Part shown: positions 25,170 to 36,257 of the stretch, in pieces
Numbering within the stretch: the stretch's first letter is position 1
Layout: each line of letters opens with the position of its first letter
The notes under the pieces: generated by a model
The model's input: the letters and a program-made list of their open reading frames with translations, nothing else
Database searches by the model: none
What the model was told of the DNA's origin: nothing
Assembly (NCBI GenBank): GCA_002914845.1
Contig: JXTC01000179.1
Location: 450,957-514,956, forward strand
DNA from: Trema orientale
Taxonomy: Eukaryota > Streptophyta > Magnoliopsida > Rosales > Cannabaceae
Direction of reading: 5' to 3'
DNA: 64,000 nt
Position numbers and translations under genes: made by a program

Positions 25170-25815
25170 TTTGTTATATTTAATTTTTTTTTTAAACAAA
25201 ACATACATTGAACCTATATTTATATTTATAGTAATATATTAAATCTATAAAATTGTTACTTTTTAAGGTTTTTTTTAAACAAATTATAATTATCATTATC
25301 TTAATAGATGTACTATTTATATTTATTTTAATACATTGGATGTATAACAATCTTAAATTATTATATTTACGTTTAAGTTTGGTTGTCTGTTTTTTTTTTC
25401 CCTTGAAATATATTGAACCACTGTTATGTTTAATGTTTTTTTTTTAAAGTAAATACATTAAACCTTTAAAACCCATAAAATTGTTACGTTTAAGTTTGTT
25501 TTTTTCTTTTGCCTTTAAAAAATTATAATTGTCATTATTTTAATAGATTTTTTTCTCTTTAAAAATTTACAACTCTTATTATCTTAGTAGATTTACTATT
25601 TGTATTTATTTTAATATATTGGATATATAACAATATAAAATTGTTACATTTATGTTTATGTTTGGTTATCTATTTTTTTCCCTATAATATATTGAACTAT
25701 TGTTATGTTAATTTTTTTATAAAAAAAAACATTGAAATTTTTGTTACGTTTAAGTTTAATTTTATTTTATTTTTCCTAATTCTCAAGTAATTGTCCTCAT
25801 CTTAATACATTTACT
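25170..25815. repeat. Degenerate tandem repeat, about 300-bp unit
   Basis: Landmarks recur in the same order about every 300 bp: TATTGAAC followed by TTGTTATGTT, AAATTATAATT with ATCATTATCTTAATAG, and TTGGATATATAACAAT (25340, 25620). Extreme AT content makes the exact borders uncertain. Confidence 0.5.
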
Positions 25816-26177
25816 TTAGAAAGTAGAGATAGTATATTCTCTGTAATTTATTGAACTAAATTTAGAAGTTAGATTAGATGCATCCTTCAACAGGTAAAAG
25901 AATAAATAACACTTCTAATTCCAATGTATTGTCACTAAAGTCGATTACTACTTTATATATATATATAGTTGCCAATTCAGTAGGTTTTTTTTTTTTTTTT
26001 TTCCCCTTATGTATAGGAATTTTTTTTTAGCCGTTAGATTATCATCTAATAGTGATCCAACGGCTATAATAATGTGCATAAAAAGATGTGCATCATTAAT
26101 GCTATTTCTCTCTCTTATTTTTTAATATAAAAAAATGTACATAATAAATTTTAATTGGCCAAAACGATACCTATGTG

Positions 26178-26483
26178 TAGAGGTGGCAAAACGGGCCAGT
26201 CCTAAGGATAGGGCTGGGCCTAGATTTCTAGGCCCGCATGGGCCGGCCCGGCCCGGCCAGCCAAAATAATTTTTTTAATATTTTTTTAAAAAGTATTTAA
26301 ATATAAAATTTTTTCTAATACTTATAAATACACATTCCCTCACTTTGTTTTTCACACTTTCAAATTTTAATCTAATTCTAAATAATTTTCTTAAGATTTT
26401 TATTTTAAACTTTTTTATCAACTTATATACTTTTAGCTTATTTAATTACTTATAAATTTTTATCAAATATGAAAAAAATATAA
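26178..26483. mobile_element. Truncated copy of the hAT-type element at 2011-2756
   Basis: Begins TAGAGGTGGCAAAACGGG, then the GGCCCGGCC-rich subterminal zone, and then shares AATACTTATAAATACACATTC and following AT-rich sequence with the copy at 2011-2756. It stops at a single N at 26484, so the missing right half may be an assembly loss, not a real deletion. Confidence 0.8.
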
Positions 26484-26989
26484 NCTATATATATAGAAAA
26501 AATCTAACCTAAGCACCCTTTATTTTCTCTCATCATGAGAGACTAAATAGTGAAATATGATTGGTTGAAAATGATTTCGTGGCCCACACAAATATAGTTG
26601 CAAGTGATAAAGCACATACTAGATTAAAGTTCTAAAAAAAATTAAAATAAAAAGGCAACCATTATTCTCTCCATGAAATCAGCCGTATGAAAAAGGGATA
26701 TAGAAATTGTTTAAACTAAAATTAAAAGAAAGAATAAAAAAGCTTTTCTCTTTCGATGACTATGGTTAAAGCCATTACCGCCGACCTGTAAAAGGTTTGA
26801 GCCGTTTTGGTTTACAGCAGAGTGGCAGTCTTGATCAAAGCATGTCGCCCCCAAATCCACATTCTCATCTTCTCCCTTGCCTTTTTTTTTAAACCCAGAT
26901 TAATGAACTTCACTAATTTTATGCCTTTTGAGTAGGCGATTTGATTTTAGATTTAGTTAAATCCAAACACAAAATGCAAATTAGAATCA

Positions 26990-27260
26990 CAAGTAAGTAT
27001 TCAAGAGGTCCAAAAATACAAAACAAAGACCAACATAATACTGCTTATAGGGAAGAAGTCAGAGAGAAGGACATCAGCCAGCGTTTCACAGAGACTGGTC
27101 GGTCTGGAAAGGCGCCAGAGGGAGGCTGGGCTGGCCAAAGGTCAGGTGGTAGTGGGTGGTCAGAGTTCAAGGGTGGTGGCGGCGCTAGGGATTGCTTAAG
27201 GGGCTGGTTGGAACTAAGAGAGGGAGAGGAGGAGAGAGAAAGGGCTAATGCAGTTAATTA
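26990..27260. other. GC-richer purine-rich island in the AT-rich spacer, unexplained
   Basis: In contrast to its surroundings this stretch is G/A-rich (GGTGGTGGCGGCGCTAGGG near 27172, and GAGAGGGAGAGGAGGAGAG near 27217). The frame at 26941-27261 (+) codes 106 residues of low-complexity Gly/Arg/Glu with no recognised domain. It could be the remnant of a gene leader or of a retroelement 5' end. Confidence 0.4.
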
Positions 27261-27742
27261 GGGAGGAGTGGTAGCATACACATGCATCCATAGCACGGTA
27301 TATACAATATGGGCCCACTACTTCAGATCTTGTCCATCGATTACCCATCCAAAGGCCAAAATTTATTCTCTCATTTAATGAGTGAAAAAGTGGTCTCTTA
27401 TATTAGACAAACCCATATATATATAAATATTCATATAGGTCATAATTTCAACTTTTAAAATAGGTATGTCTTTAAGATTTTTTTTTATTTTGATTTTGAT
27501 TTCAGTTCTATATGTTGCTTATAATTTGTTTTCGACATGTATTAAAACTCTGATATTGTATCTATTTTTCATGTAAGAAAATATGCCATATATACTACTT
27601 CAAGATCTTAGGCCTACAAGAGATGATTGGACTATAAGAGTTAAAATTTATAGAATGTGAGAGGCATTAAATCTAAAAAACAACAATAATACTAAGATTA
27701 ATAAATAACAATAACAAATTCTCAAATATTAATATGAATTTC

Positions 27743-28664
27743 TATTGTTATTTCTTTATGTTCTATTTTTCTCTAATCTTTGAATTTTAATTTTGTGCAA
27801 GAATTTTCTAACAATAATATTTATTTTTCCTAAATAGAATCAATAACTTTAAAATTAAAAAATATTTTAATAATTAACACATAAACTCAAATTATACCAA
27901 TCTGCGCGCTGCGCGAGATTATAACTAGTTAATATAAAAGAGAGAGATATTTGGTGAGATACCTGGCCCGTTTGTTTCAACCATTCCATTCTATTAGAAT
28001 GGAAAATCTATTTGAATAGGTGTTTGTTTCAACAACTTCAAATTTTTCATTCAAATGGTCTTTTGGAATGGGTATTTATTTCAACAATTCAGTTTTTCTA
28101 TTCAAATGGTTCTTCAGTCACATCAACTATTGGAATGGGTTTTTTGTGTCTTGGATGAGAATGGAGGGGAGAAGGCGTTTTTGAATGGTCCATTCCAATG
28201 CTNTATTGTTATTTCTTTATGTTCTATTTTTCTCTAATCTTTGAATTTTAATTTTGTGCAAGAATTTTCTAACAATAATATTTATTTTTCCTAAATAGAA
28301 TCAATAACTTTAAAATTAAAAAATATTTTAATAATTAACACATAAACTCAAATTATACCAACCTGCGCGCTGCACGAGATTATAACTAGTTAATATAAAA
28401 GAGAGAGATATTTGGTGAGATACCTGTTCCGTTTGTTTCAACCATTCCATTCTATTGGAATGGAAAATCTATTTGAATAGGTGTTTGTTTCAACAACTTT
28501 AAATTTTTCATTCAAATGGTCTTTTGAAATGGGTGTTTATTTCAACAATTCAGTTTTTCTATTCAAATGGTTCTTCAGTCACATCAACTATTGGAATGAG
28601 TTTTTTGTGTCTTGGATGAGAATGGAGGGGAGGAGGCGTTTTTGAATGGTCCATTCCAATGCTC
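27743..28664. repeat. About 460-bp direct duplication on either side of a single N
   Basis: Bases 27743-28202 recur at 28204-28664 with only scattered differences (for example CTGCGCGCTGCGCGAG versus CTGCGCGCTGCACGAG), separated by one N at 28203. Best read as two overlapping allelic contig ends placed in series. Confidence 0.85.
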
Positions 28665-28837
28665 ACATTCTAATTATAACCCATGAGGAGGCGTTTTTGA
28701 ATGGTCCATTCCAATGCTCACATTCTAATTATAACCCATCCTAATGTTTTTCATTCAAATATCTCCCATTCTAATTATAACCCATTCTAAAATTTCTATT
28801 TAAATGCACTCATTCGAATAAGCGAACCAAACGGGGT
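27964..28837. mobile_element. Second Tourist-like MITE, probably lengthened by the assembly duplication
   Basis: Left end GGCCCGTTTGTTTCAACCA at 27964 and right end CGAACCAAACGGGGTTC near 28821-28837 are inverted repeats like those of 21337-21927. CCATTCC/GGAATGG words repeat inside. A 57-bp segment (GAGGAGGCGTTTTTGAATGG...) is also duplicated in tandem at 28629-28740. The true element is likely some 460 bp shorter. Confidence 0.65.
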
Positions 28838-29124
28838 TCAAATATTTATCTATTTTAATTTTCAAAAGACGTCAATGAGTCACTAAAGTCGCTCGTGGTT
28901 GAAACGACGACGTTGGGGATACGAGTGTCCCGGACGCACGTTTCAGCATTTTGCCAAACCAAAAACATCACCCCAACTCCCAAGCCCAATATAAGCCCAA
29001 AATTCGTCAATTTTGACATTTTGTCTCTGCTAGGAGTCTGTGTTGAAACTCTCTCCTGCTCTTCTCTCTTCTCCATAATATTTTCCGAAACAAAGAAGAG
29101 AAGGCCGAAGCTCTCTTCTCTCTA

Positions 29125-29290
29125 ATGGTGCCGATGAAGCTTATCAGGGTCTTCTTCCTCGCTCTACTCCTCATCGCATCCCCTTTCCTTCAAGGTTATT
29201 ATTTTTTCCTCAATTCCTAGATCTAGATCTACTGATACACCAATCATCTACTTGCTATATATCTATATATTTTCTCCAATTTCTTGTCTT

Positions 29291-29321
<31 letters not shown>

Positions 29322-32027
29322 AAATTTTAGAGTATGATGCATCCATGCATGTCTGGTGTGATCAATTAGATCTGATTCTCCTTGTTCTGTTATATTCATC
29401 ATCATTATTATTTTGTTTATTTATTTTTTTTTGTTTTGGTTTTATGCTGGAATGTAAATTTATTGTTGCGCCTGATACTAAATTATTGTTCTAGATTAGG
29501 TTTTTATTTTTCATTTGTTGTGTATGGAAACTGGGGTGGACGGGTATTTGATTTCTTTGAAAGCGAAATGATATCGAAATCGTGTCTATTGTGGGAGTGC
29601 TTGAATAATCAATCAATTCATTTTGTTGCAATTCTGCTTATGAAATAAGGGCATAATGCAACACAGCTTATTGTTTGGGAATTTCCAAGCTGGTGAAACA
29701 CTAGGGAGCTAGTGCAATTTTGTGATTGTATGTGATGGTCAACGTACAGATTTCATATGGGATGGATGAATCCATGATGGGTATTTCTGGATTCAGTTTT
29801 GTGCTGCTTTGAATTGTGATCTACGTGTTAGGTGGGTCTGTTTCGATTAGCGGTGGAAATGACAATAACTTGTTGAGCTTTGTTTTTTCAGTTGCTAGGG
29901 GTCAATCGGATTCAGATGCGGACGTTTCTGAGGCTGTAGAAGAAAGCAGTGATCTTGGGATTGTTGGCGAGGATGTCCAGGACTTTGGTGATGGAAATTT
30001 TAGTCCGGCTCCAGGAATTCATACAGTCTCTGTTTTCCCTAAGAATAGCGCACGATGTGAGAGTTCCTTTCAACGATTAAGAGTGGAGAACTGTTGTGTA
30101 GTTATGTGGTGTATAACATTTAAGTTGATTTCTTACTTTTTGCAGTGGTTACAGCGGGAGAAGAGACTGAGCTACTAGTCGGAATTAAAAATGACGGTAA
30201 TGAAATGAATATGGAACTTTGGTATTATTAGCCTTTTTCAGTTTGTTTGTTCTTGGGTGTACTTGATATTACATTGGTATCTTTTTTCTATCTGAATTGC
30301 CAAATTCTTTACTTTTTCTGTGGGTGTGCCAACGTATGTTTCCATATGATTGTTTACGATTGTTAGAGATGGAGCTGAGTTGCCTTTCTGTATGAAAAAA
30401 CAGGGGACTCAAGCGTGAACGTCATTGCAATTAAAGCTAGTGTTCATCTCCCATTTGATCATAATATGCTGGTTCAAAATCTGAGTGCACTGGTGAGTCT
30501 TGGGTTTCTCAAATTTGAATAGATTTTTTATGTCGAATGTGTCAGCTTTTGCTCAGTGTGAAATGTGAATTATCAGAAAATGTTTGCTTCTCAAAATGTT
30601 CTACTTTATAGTCCATAACACTTGTTCTCAACAAAACTTTTTATTTATTCGTCTTTTCGTTTAGATTGAAGAGAACTTTTAGTCTTTTTTTCCCAGGTTG
30701 CAGTATAAACTATAAGTTGCTTTTACCACATATATGTTTGTTGCTTATACGTTTTCCCCCTCAAAATCTTGAGATTTCTCAATTAGTGCTCAATTAGTGC
30801 TCAATTACCATTGTCTTTTGTGTCTCCAGGGCTTCCTGATAGGAATTGCATTAAGATTTTTTTCCCCTTTGCTTGATTTGGTTCATTCCTATGTTATCTC
30901 ATTGCTTACATGTATGTTTATCTTGTCTAGAGCTTTAACAATGCATCAGTACCAGCTTCAGCTCAGGCTACTTTCCCGTACATATTTGCTGTCAGCAAGT
31001 ACTTGCAGGTACATGAATTCAGTGGAAGTGATGTGCATTTTCAATTTTTGAAATCACTCCTATGTACGTCATTTCTTATTTTTTGATCTACAATAATGAA
31101 TGAAAAAAACATTTGATTGACCTTGAGCTTCTTTTTTTTCTGGGGTGGGACACAGCCTGGAAGTTTTGATCTTGTGGGTACTATTATTTATGAGATAGAC
31201 CAGCATCCTTATCAGAGCACCTTCTACAATGGTACCATTGAAGTTGTTGAGGCTGGTGGATTCCTCAGCATTGAATCTGTTTTCCTTGTTACCCTTGGAA
31301 TTGCTCTTCTTGTTCTACTTGTCCTGTGGGTTCATGGTCAAATACAGCACCTTTCTAAGGTATTAATAGTTCAATTGTGTATTCATTTCAATTGACTCGG
31401 TAGTATGTTTGCAAGACTCTTTTCTTAGCCATTAAAAAGAAGTCTGTGTAAGGACCTATTAACTTGCAGTCAGTATGAACTGGTGCCTTTTCTTGTATGG
31501 TACTGATTTTGTTCTCCACGAATGTCAATTCGATTTACTCGAAAGACGAGTAGGCATGTCCAGTGAAAGATAATGTTGGGCAGTGATGTTTATCATGACA
31601 TAGTTATTACCAATCGTAGGGGATTCAGATAGACCAGGTTTTGGGGGTTGGGAGTTTTGATAAATTTTACACCTGGAGATACAGTGAAGAAAAAGCAAGC
31701 ACCTTACTAGAATTTGTTTCCTTTGATGTTCTCATGCCAAACTATTCATATTTATTTACGTATTTGTTTTCATGATAATATTTTCTTTAATGTATGTTTA
31801 TTTCATTAGAAAACTAAGAGAGCTCCCAAGGTGGAAGTTGGGACCAAGACCACTGATGCGTCAATGGATGAATGGCTTCAGGTACGTAGTTAATGCTGAG
31901 GAATAATGCCCCTAATCCCTTTATACTGTACTGAGAACTGCTGCTAATGTGTTCTGTTTTTCCCTTTGATTCTCAGGGAACTGCATTTACTCAGTCACTT
32001 TCAAGCAAATCAAAGAAGAAGAAGTAG
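29125..32027 (+). CDS. TRAPA: Translocon-associated protein subunit alpha (TRAP-alpha / SSR1)
   Basis: Subunit of the endoplasmic-reticulum TRAP complex, which sits beside the Sec61 channel during protein import. Eight exons: 29125-29194, 29892-30056, 30146-30196, 30404-30492, 30931-31008, 31156-31359, 31810-31881, 31977-32027; 259 codons plus stop. A cleavable signal peptide is visible at residues 1-27 (MKLIRVFFLALLLIAS core), then the acidic lumenal region typical of TRAP-alpha. The beta-rich lumenal domain follows (VTAGEETELLVGIKNDG, ATFPYIFAVSKYLQPGSFDLVG) with an N-glycosylation sequon at Asn176. One transmembrane helix lies at about residues 192-210 (FLVTLGIALLVLLVLWV), with a basic cytosolic tail ending SSKSKKKK. 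The exon 2/3 junction falls after CGAT (donor GTGAGA), restoring the frame. Confidence 0.95.
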
Positions 32028-32757
32028 ATAAAAGTTGTCAGGGTTCTGCTGCTGAGGAGAATACACAGGGAGGTTCAAGCTCTTGTAACTTACGTTAGGG
32101 ATTTGAGAGCCGTAATAGTTGAACTAGTTTTGACAACTGGACCAGAAATTTTTCCTTCTGTTGTAGCTTATGGAAATTTTACATTCACAATATCTTGAAC
32201 TTGACTTTGAGCCTTTTTGAAGTAAAACTAAAGGATATTAGCTAATGAGGAAAGAATTTTTTGTTTTTAAGATTGCATTTTCTTTTTTCACTGCTTATTA
32301 CTATTCAGTATTCCCTTTGGTTTAGTTGTGTAGGAATCTGAATTTTTTTGTGCTAGCTGGTCCGTATATGATGTATCACGTGATGCAGGGAATCTGAATT
32401 GTTCGCTTCATCGCTGCTAAAACTATTTTTCTCTCAGATTTCATTTGATTTTAGTTGTTTTGGCTACTTTTTGTTACTAATCCTTTACATCACATTGATG
32501 CTATAGAATCTGAACCCCTTGTTTAGATTCATGGTGGTGTGATTGGCCCAAACTACATGAAATTGGCCCTGGGATAGTATAGAAAGAGAATTCCATGGTT
32601 ATTTTCGTTGATGGTGTCTGTGATATTAATGCAGCAGTGGAATTGTACTTCACAGCTGGAGAAAAGGAAACGTAAATTGGACCTTTTAAAAACACACACA
32701 GAAACGTAAATTGGACCTTTTAAAACACACACAGAAACGTAAATTGGACCTTTTAAA

Positions 32758-32788
<31 letters not shown>

Positions 32789-33152
32789 GCTTTCAAGCAT
32801 GCTTGTGTACTGTCCATTTTGGTTAATATCTTTCCTTGAAATTGGTCAATTTATTGGATTAGCTTCTTAATTAACTTTTAGGGTCTCGTTTGCGCTTTTA
32901 ATATGACATCTTTCTATTTATAGAAGCCAGATACTCAAAGTTGGCTCCTGCTGTTGACTTTCAAGAAGCCAGACCCATTGGTTATCTAGGACCTAGGTGG
33001 ACACTCGGATCAGACTTTTACTAGGTGCATAGGGCACTTTACTACAACCATTTTATAAAAGGAATTTCTTTCTAATTCCGAGTTCTGACCCCATAAAGCG
33101 AAAACTACCTTGATATGTGATTCTTTGGCACTTCCGTAGATTTGTTAATAAC
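32028..33152. other. 3' flank of TRAP-alpha and spacer
   Basis: Holds the TRAP-alpha 3' UTR, then non-coding DNA including the minisatellite at 32667. No gene recognised. Confidence 0.5.
32667..32789. repeat. Minisatellite, three 33-34-bp units, running into CA and TA repeats
   Basis: Units beginning GAAACGTAAATTGGACC start at 32667, 32701 and 32734, each ending in a short CA run. The last runs into a longer (CA)n and then (TA)n. This order suggests slippage generated the array. Confidence 0.9.
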
Positions 33153-33595
33153 GGGGTTTTTAGTGACTAAAATATGACAAATTTGTCCTTGAATTAAAAA
33201 AATAGACCAATTTATCCTTAAATTTATAATAATGCTATAATTTGGTCTAAATTGGAAACGGACGTTTGTTTTGTAACGGAGCATCTGGATTCTTCTTTCT
33301 TTTGCAGAGGGTTTTTAGCACTTTTAGTCCCTGAACTTTTTAGAAGGTGATAATTTCGTCCTTGAGCTAAAAAAAAAGTGACCAATTCAACCACGAATTT
33401 ACAATAATGATACAATTTGTCACCTTCTAAAGACCATAGGGACCACAGGCTCTATTACAAAACAAACATCCGTTTACGTTTTAGACCAAATTGTAGCATT
33501 ATTATGAATTCGAGGACCAATTTGTCACTTTATTTAGTTCAAGAGCTAAACTGTCACATTTTATAAAGTTAAGGGACCACAGGAGCTAAAAGCCC
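33153..33595. mobile_element. Foldback MITE with long inverted repeats and perfect 8-bp target duplication
   Basis: TTAATAAC occurs immediately before (33145-33152) and after (33596-33603) the element. The left end GGGGTTTTTAG and the right end CTAAAAGCCC are inverted, and the two halves stay complementary for well over 100 bp. Shared words include TGTCCTTGAATT/GGTCCTCGAATT, ATAATAATGCTA.AATTTGG and ACGGACGTTTGTTTTGTAA/ACGGATGTTTGTTTTGTAA. Long TIRs with an 8-bp duplication fit a Mutator- or hAT-like MITE. Confidence 0.85.
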
Positions 33596-33603
33596 TTAAT
33601 AAC

Positions 33604-36136
33604 CACTAGAAGTTGACGGACTTCAAAATATCTATTATCTACTACCTATATTAGAAATATTGTCCTTTTATCTTTTTCTGTTTTTGCTTGGAATCTACAA
33701 TATCATGATATCTTTTATGAAATACCACCTAATAAAGATTGATTCATTTATAGCTATTATTTGAGACAGCTCTAATTTGCGTATAGTGACTGTATTGGCA
33801 GCTTAGGGGTTTAATTGAGGGATAGATCCTCCACATATTTGTTAACAAATATCATCGACTGTCGTTGTGGTGCATAATAGCTTGTGTGTTAGTGTCATTA
33901 TCATTATCTTGTATCTTTAAATGAAATCATCATGGGGCAACATCACCGGGCCTAAAGCCATATCATTTCAAAACAACAAAGCCAACTTTAACCTTTTCCT
34001 TTTTTTTTTACCCTTAGACTGACTGGTTTTATCTTTTGCTAAATTGTGTTTTGTAATTGAAGGAAAACTAGATCATAGTTCATGCCATCCTTTAGTACCA
34101 AATAACGTGGGAAATTTTAATAAAATTAAAAGGGGAATTTATTTATTTATTTATTTATAGCTTTTCAATCGTGCTCGTGGGTGGTTTTGAACTAATTGGA
34201 AGTTACTACTTATTAATTTAGTAATGGAGTTAAAGTTGGCAAGCCCCATGCAGGTCGCCATAAGTTACTTAAAACACTTAAAAATCATAACTTGACATTC
34301 ACATGGGTAAAAAATACACCTCAAAACCAGAATTTCCATTCGTATCACTGCGATAAATTTTTAACTTTTTCCCCCCTTTACAGCAGCTGTAATTGTTTGT
34401 TAATGTGCATGTGTTGGAAACTTTTTGACTACTTTCCGGCCTAGCTTTGCAAGAGTTGTGCAACCTAAGTTACCTACCTAGCTATTTGCAAATGTCATAA
34501 CACCGATTTATAGCAAAGGCATCAGCTGATGTGGTCACTCTATATGTCCCTGCAGTATTAGCAGAGCAACTAAATGCTTGAACAACAGTTAATATGCATA
34601 GCTGTCACCATTTGAACCTAATAACATACTAAAGGACAGGACCCTTAATTAGGATCCAAAAAGGTTAAAGCGGTTTGTAATCGAAAGTGATATAAATAAA
34701 CACCCACGTGAGATTAAGCTATTAGCAATCATAATCTAATAAATACTATACGGGAAGTACTTAATTAGAAATGACGTAATTTGTATCAAAATGCTAGCAA
34801 TCACTTTGTCAACCTCTTTCTCATATCTAAAATTATCGATTGACATTCACATATGAATAAAGTGAGTGACAATGTTGTAAATAATGAGAAAACCGATGAG
34901 GGATTAATAAATAAAAATAATATGTTTCAGTTAATAAACTTGGGAGATGAGAAAGAGGTTGATAAGTGACTGTTATTAACACTCCTCAATTTCATAAGCT
35001 CAAACCACGACAATATATGGCAAATGCTCACGAAAACAAGAACATTAGTATTGCAAAAAATGGCTTTCGTGATTATTGATCAAGACAAATACAAATACAT
35101 GGATTAAGCACACTCATACATCACACTAAGATTAGACTTTCCATGTCATTTAATGGCATCAATTTGTTTAAGAGAATATATAGATGATAATGATGTAACC
35201 AGCGTTTTACTGTGTGCATGTACAGTAAACGTGGGCTTTTAATGAGGCATGTTATTACTTATACAGCAAAACTCTAGCCAACTTTTAAGTAAACAGATTC
35301 CCAAGAGTTTGGTATGTTGTGGTCCTAAGCTTCCTCAATTTTCAACTGCAAGAATTATTTAGAAGCATCGATCATGTCAGAGTTTATGGTACTTTCATTT
35401 TACTCTTTTATGTTGACTAATATCAGAAAGTCGCAAACTTTGAAAGTCTGAAACCCCACAATTGCCTTTCGCCGTATAGGTCATATTGTTTATATTTCCT
35501 TCATGGTTAAAGTTTCTAGATTCTTATATCCACCACCAAAATTCATTTCTTTTCTAGGTTCACAGGAAAGCTACCTTTTTTTCCCTAACAGTATGCCTTT
35601 GAATATGCAAATTTAGTATATACAAAAGCAATTGAGACAGATAAAAATTTGGTAAAAAAATGTAGTTGATTCACGTGAAGTTGATACATTCCTTAATTAT
35701 ATTGCAAATGCTTTTTATACATATACTTACTTCTTCCAGACTTCCCAACTGTGTATAACTTATCAATCCCATGAAAAAGAGTGTGTGACTTAAAAAAAAA
35801 CAATTAAAAGTTGATAATAAAAGTATACCCTTTTGCCAGTTCTTCAAAATGCATCGAAATTTCACTTCTTGTAAAGAGAAGGTTATTAATAGGATGCTGG
35901 TTAGTAGGCTTAGGGAGATAAAGAGAAACAGAAGCATTAAGCTGTGTAGTTGGAGCTCATTCAATGAAAAATAATGTCATATAGTGGATGATACCCGGTG
36001 GTCACGTTGCTGTCCTTTTCTAAATGAGGCAATAACAAGCACATTTTGCTATCTTAAGAGGGGGGGTCCCTAACCTCATGTGAAGAGCTTAATTCAGTGT
36101 CGGTGAGAGCTCTCAACTCATCACCAAAAACACCAC
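33604..36136. other. Spacer upstream of the proline-rich protein gene
   Basis: AT-rich DNA with no recognised gene. A minus-strand frame at 35671-35964 starts with a hydrophobic stretch but has no family resemblance or promoter. The last several hundred bases are the presumed promoter of the downstream gene. Confidence 0.45.
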
Positions 36137-36143
36137 TATATAA
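36137..36143 (+). promoter_or_regulatory. TATA box of the proline-rich protein gene
   Basis: TATATAA in the context CACTATATAACC, 115 bp upstream of the ATG at 36258, leaving a leader of about 85 bases. Confidence 0.65.
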
Positions 36144-36257
36144 CCAGGCTTCAAGGACTAAATTCTCTCATACCTTGACAATAGAAGATATAACATTCAT
36201 ATAATAACAAGGAGTGAGTTTTACTTTTCTTTTTTTAGTATTTTTTTGTAGTTTTCA

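Noticed and set aside
26941-27261. 106-residue frame in the GC-richer island
   Set aside because: Low-complexity Gly/Arg/Glu composition without any domain; kept only as an unexplained island.
35671-35964. 97-residue minus-strand frame with a signal-peptide-like start
   Set aside because: Hydrophobic stretches arise easily in T-rich DNA. No TATA box, recognised peptide motif or paralogue.
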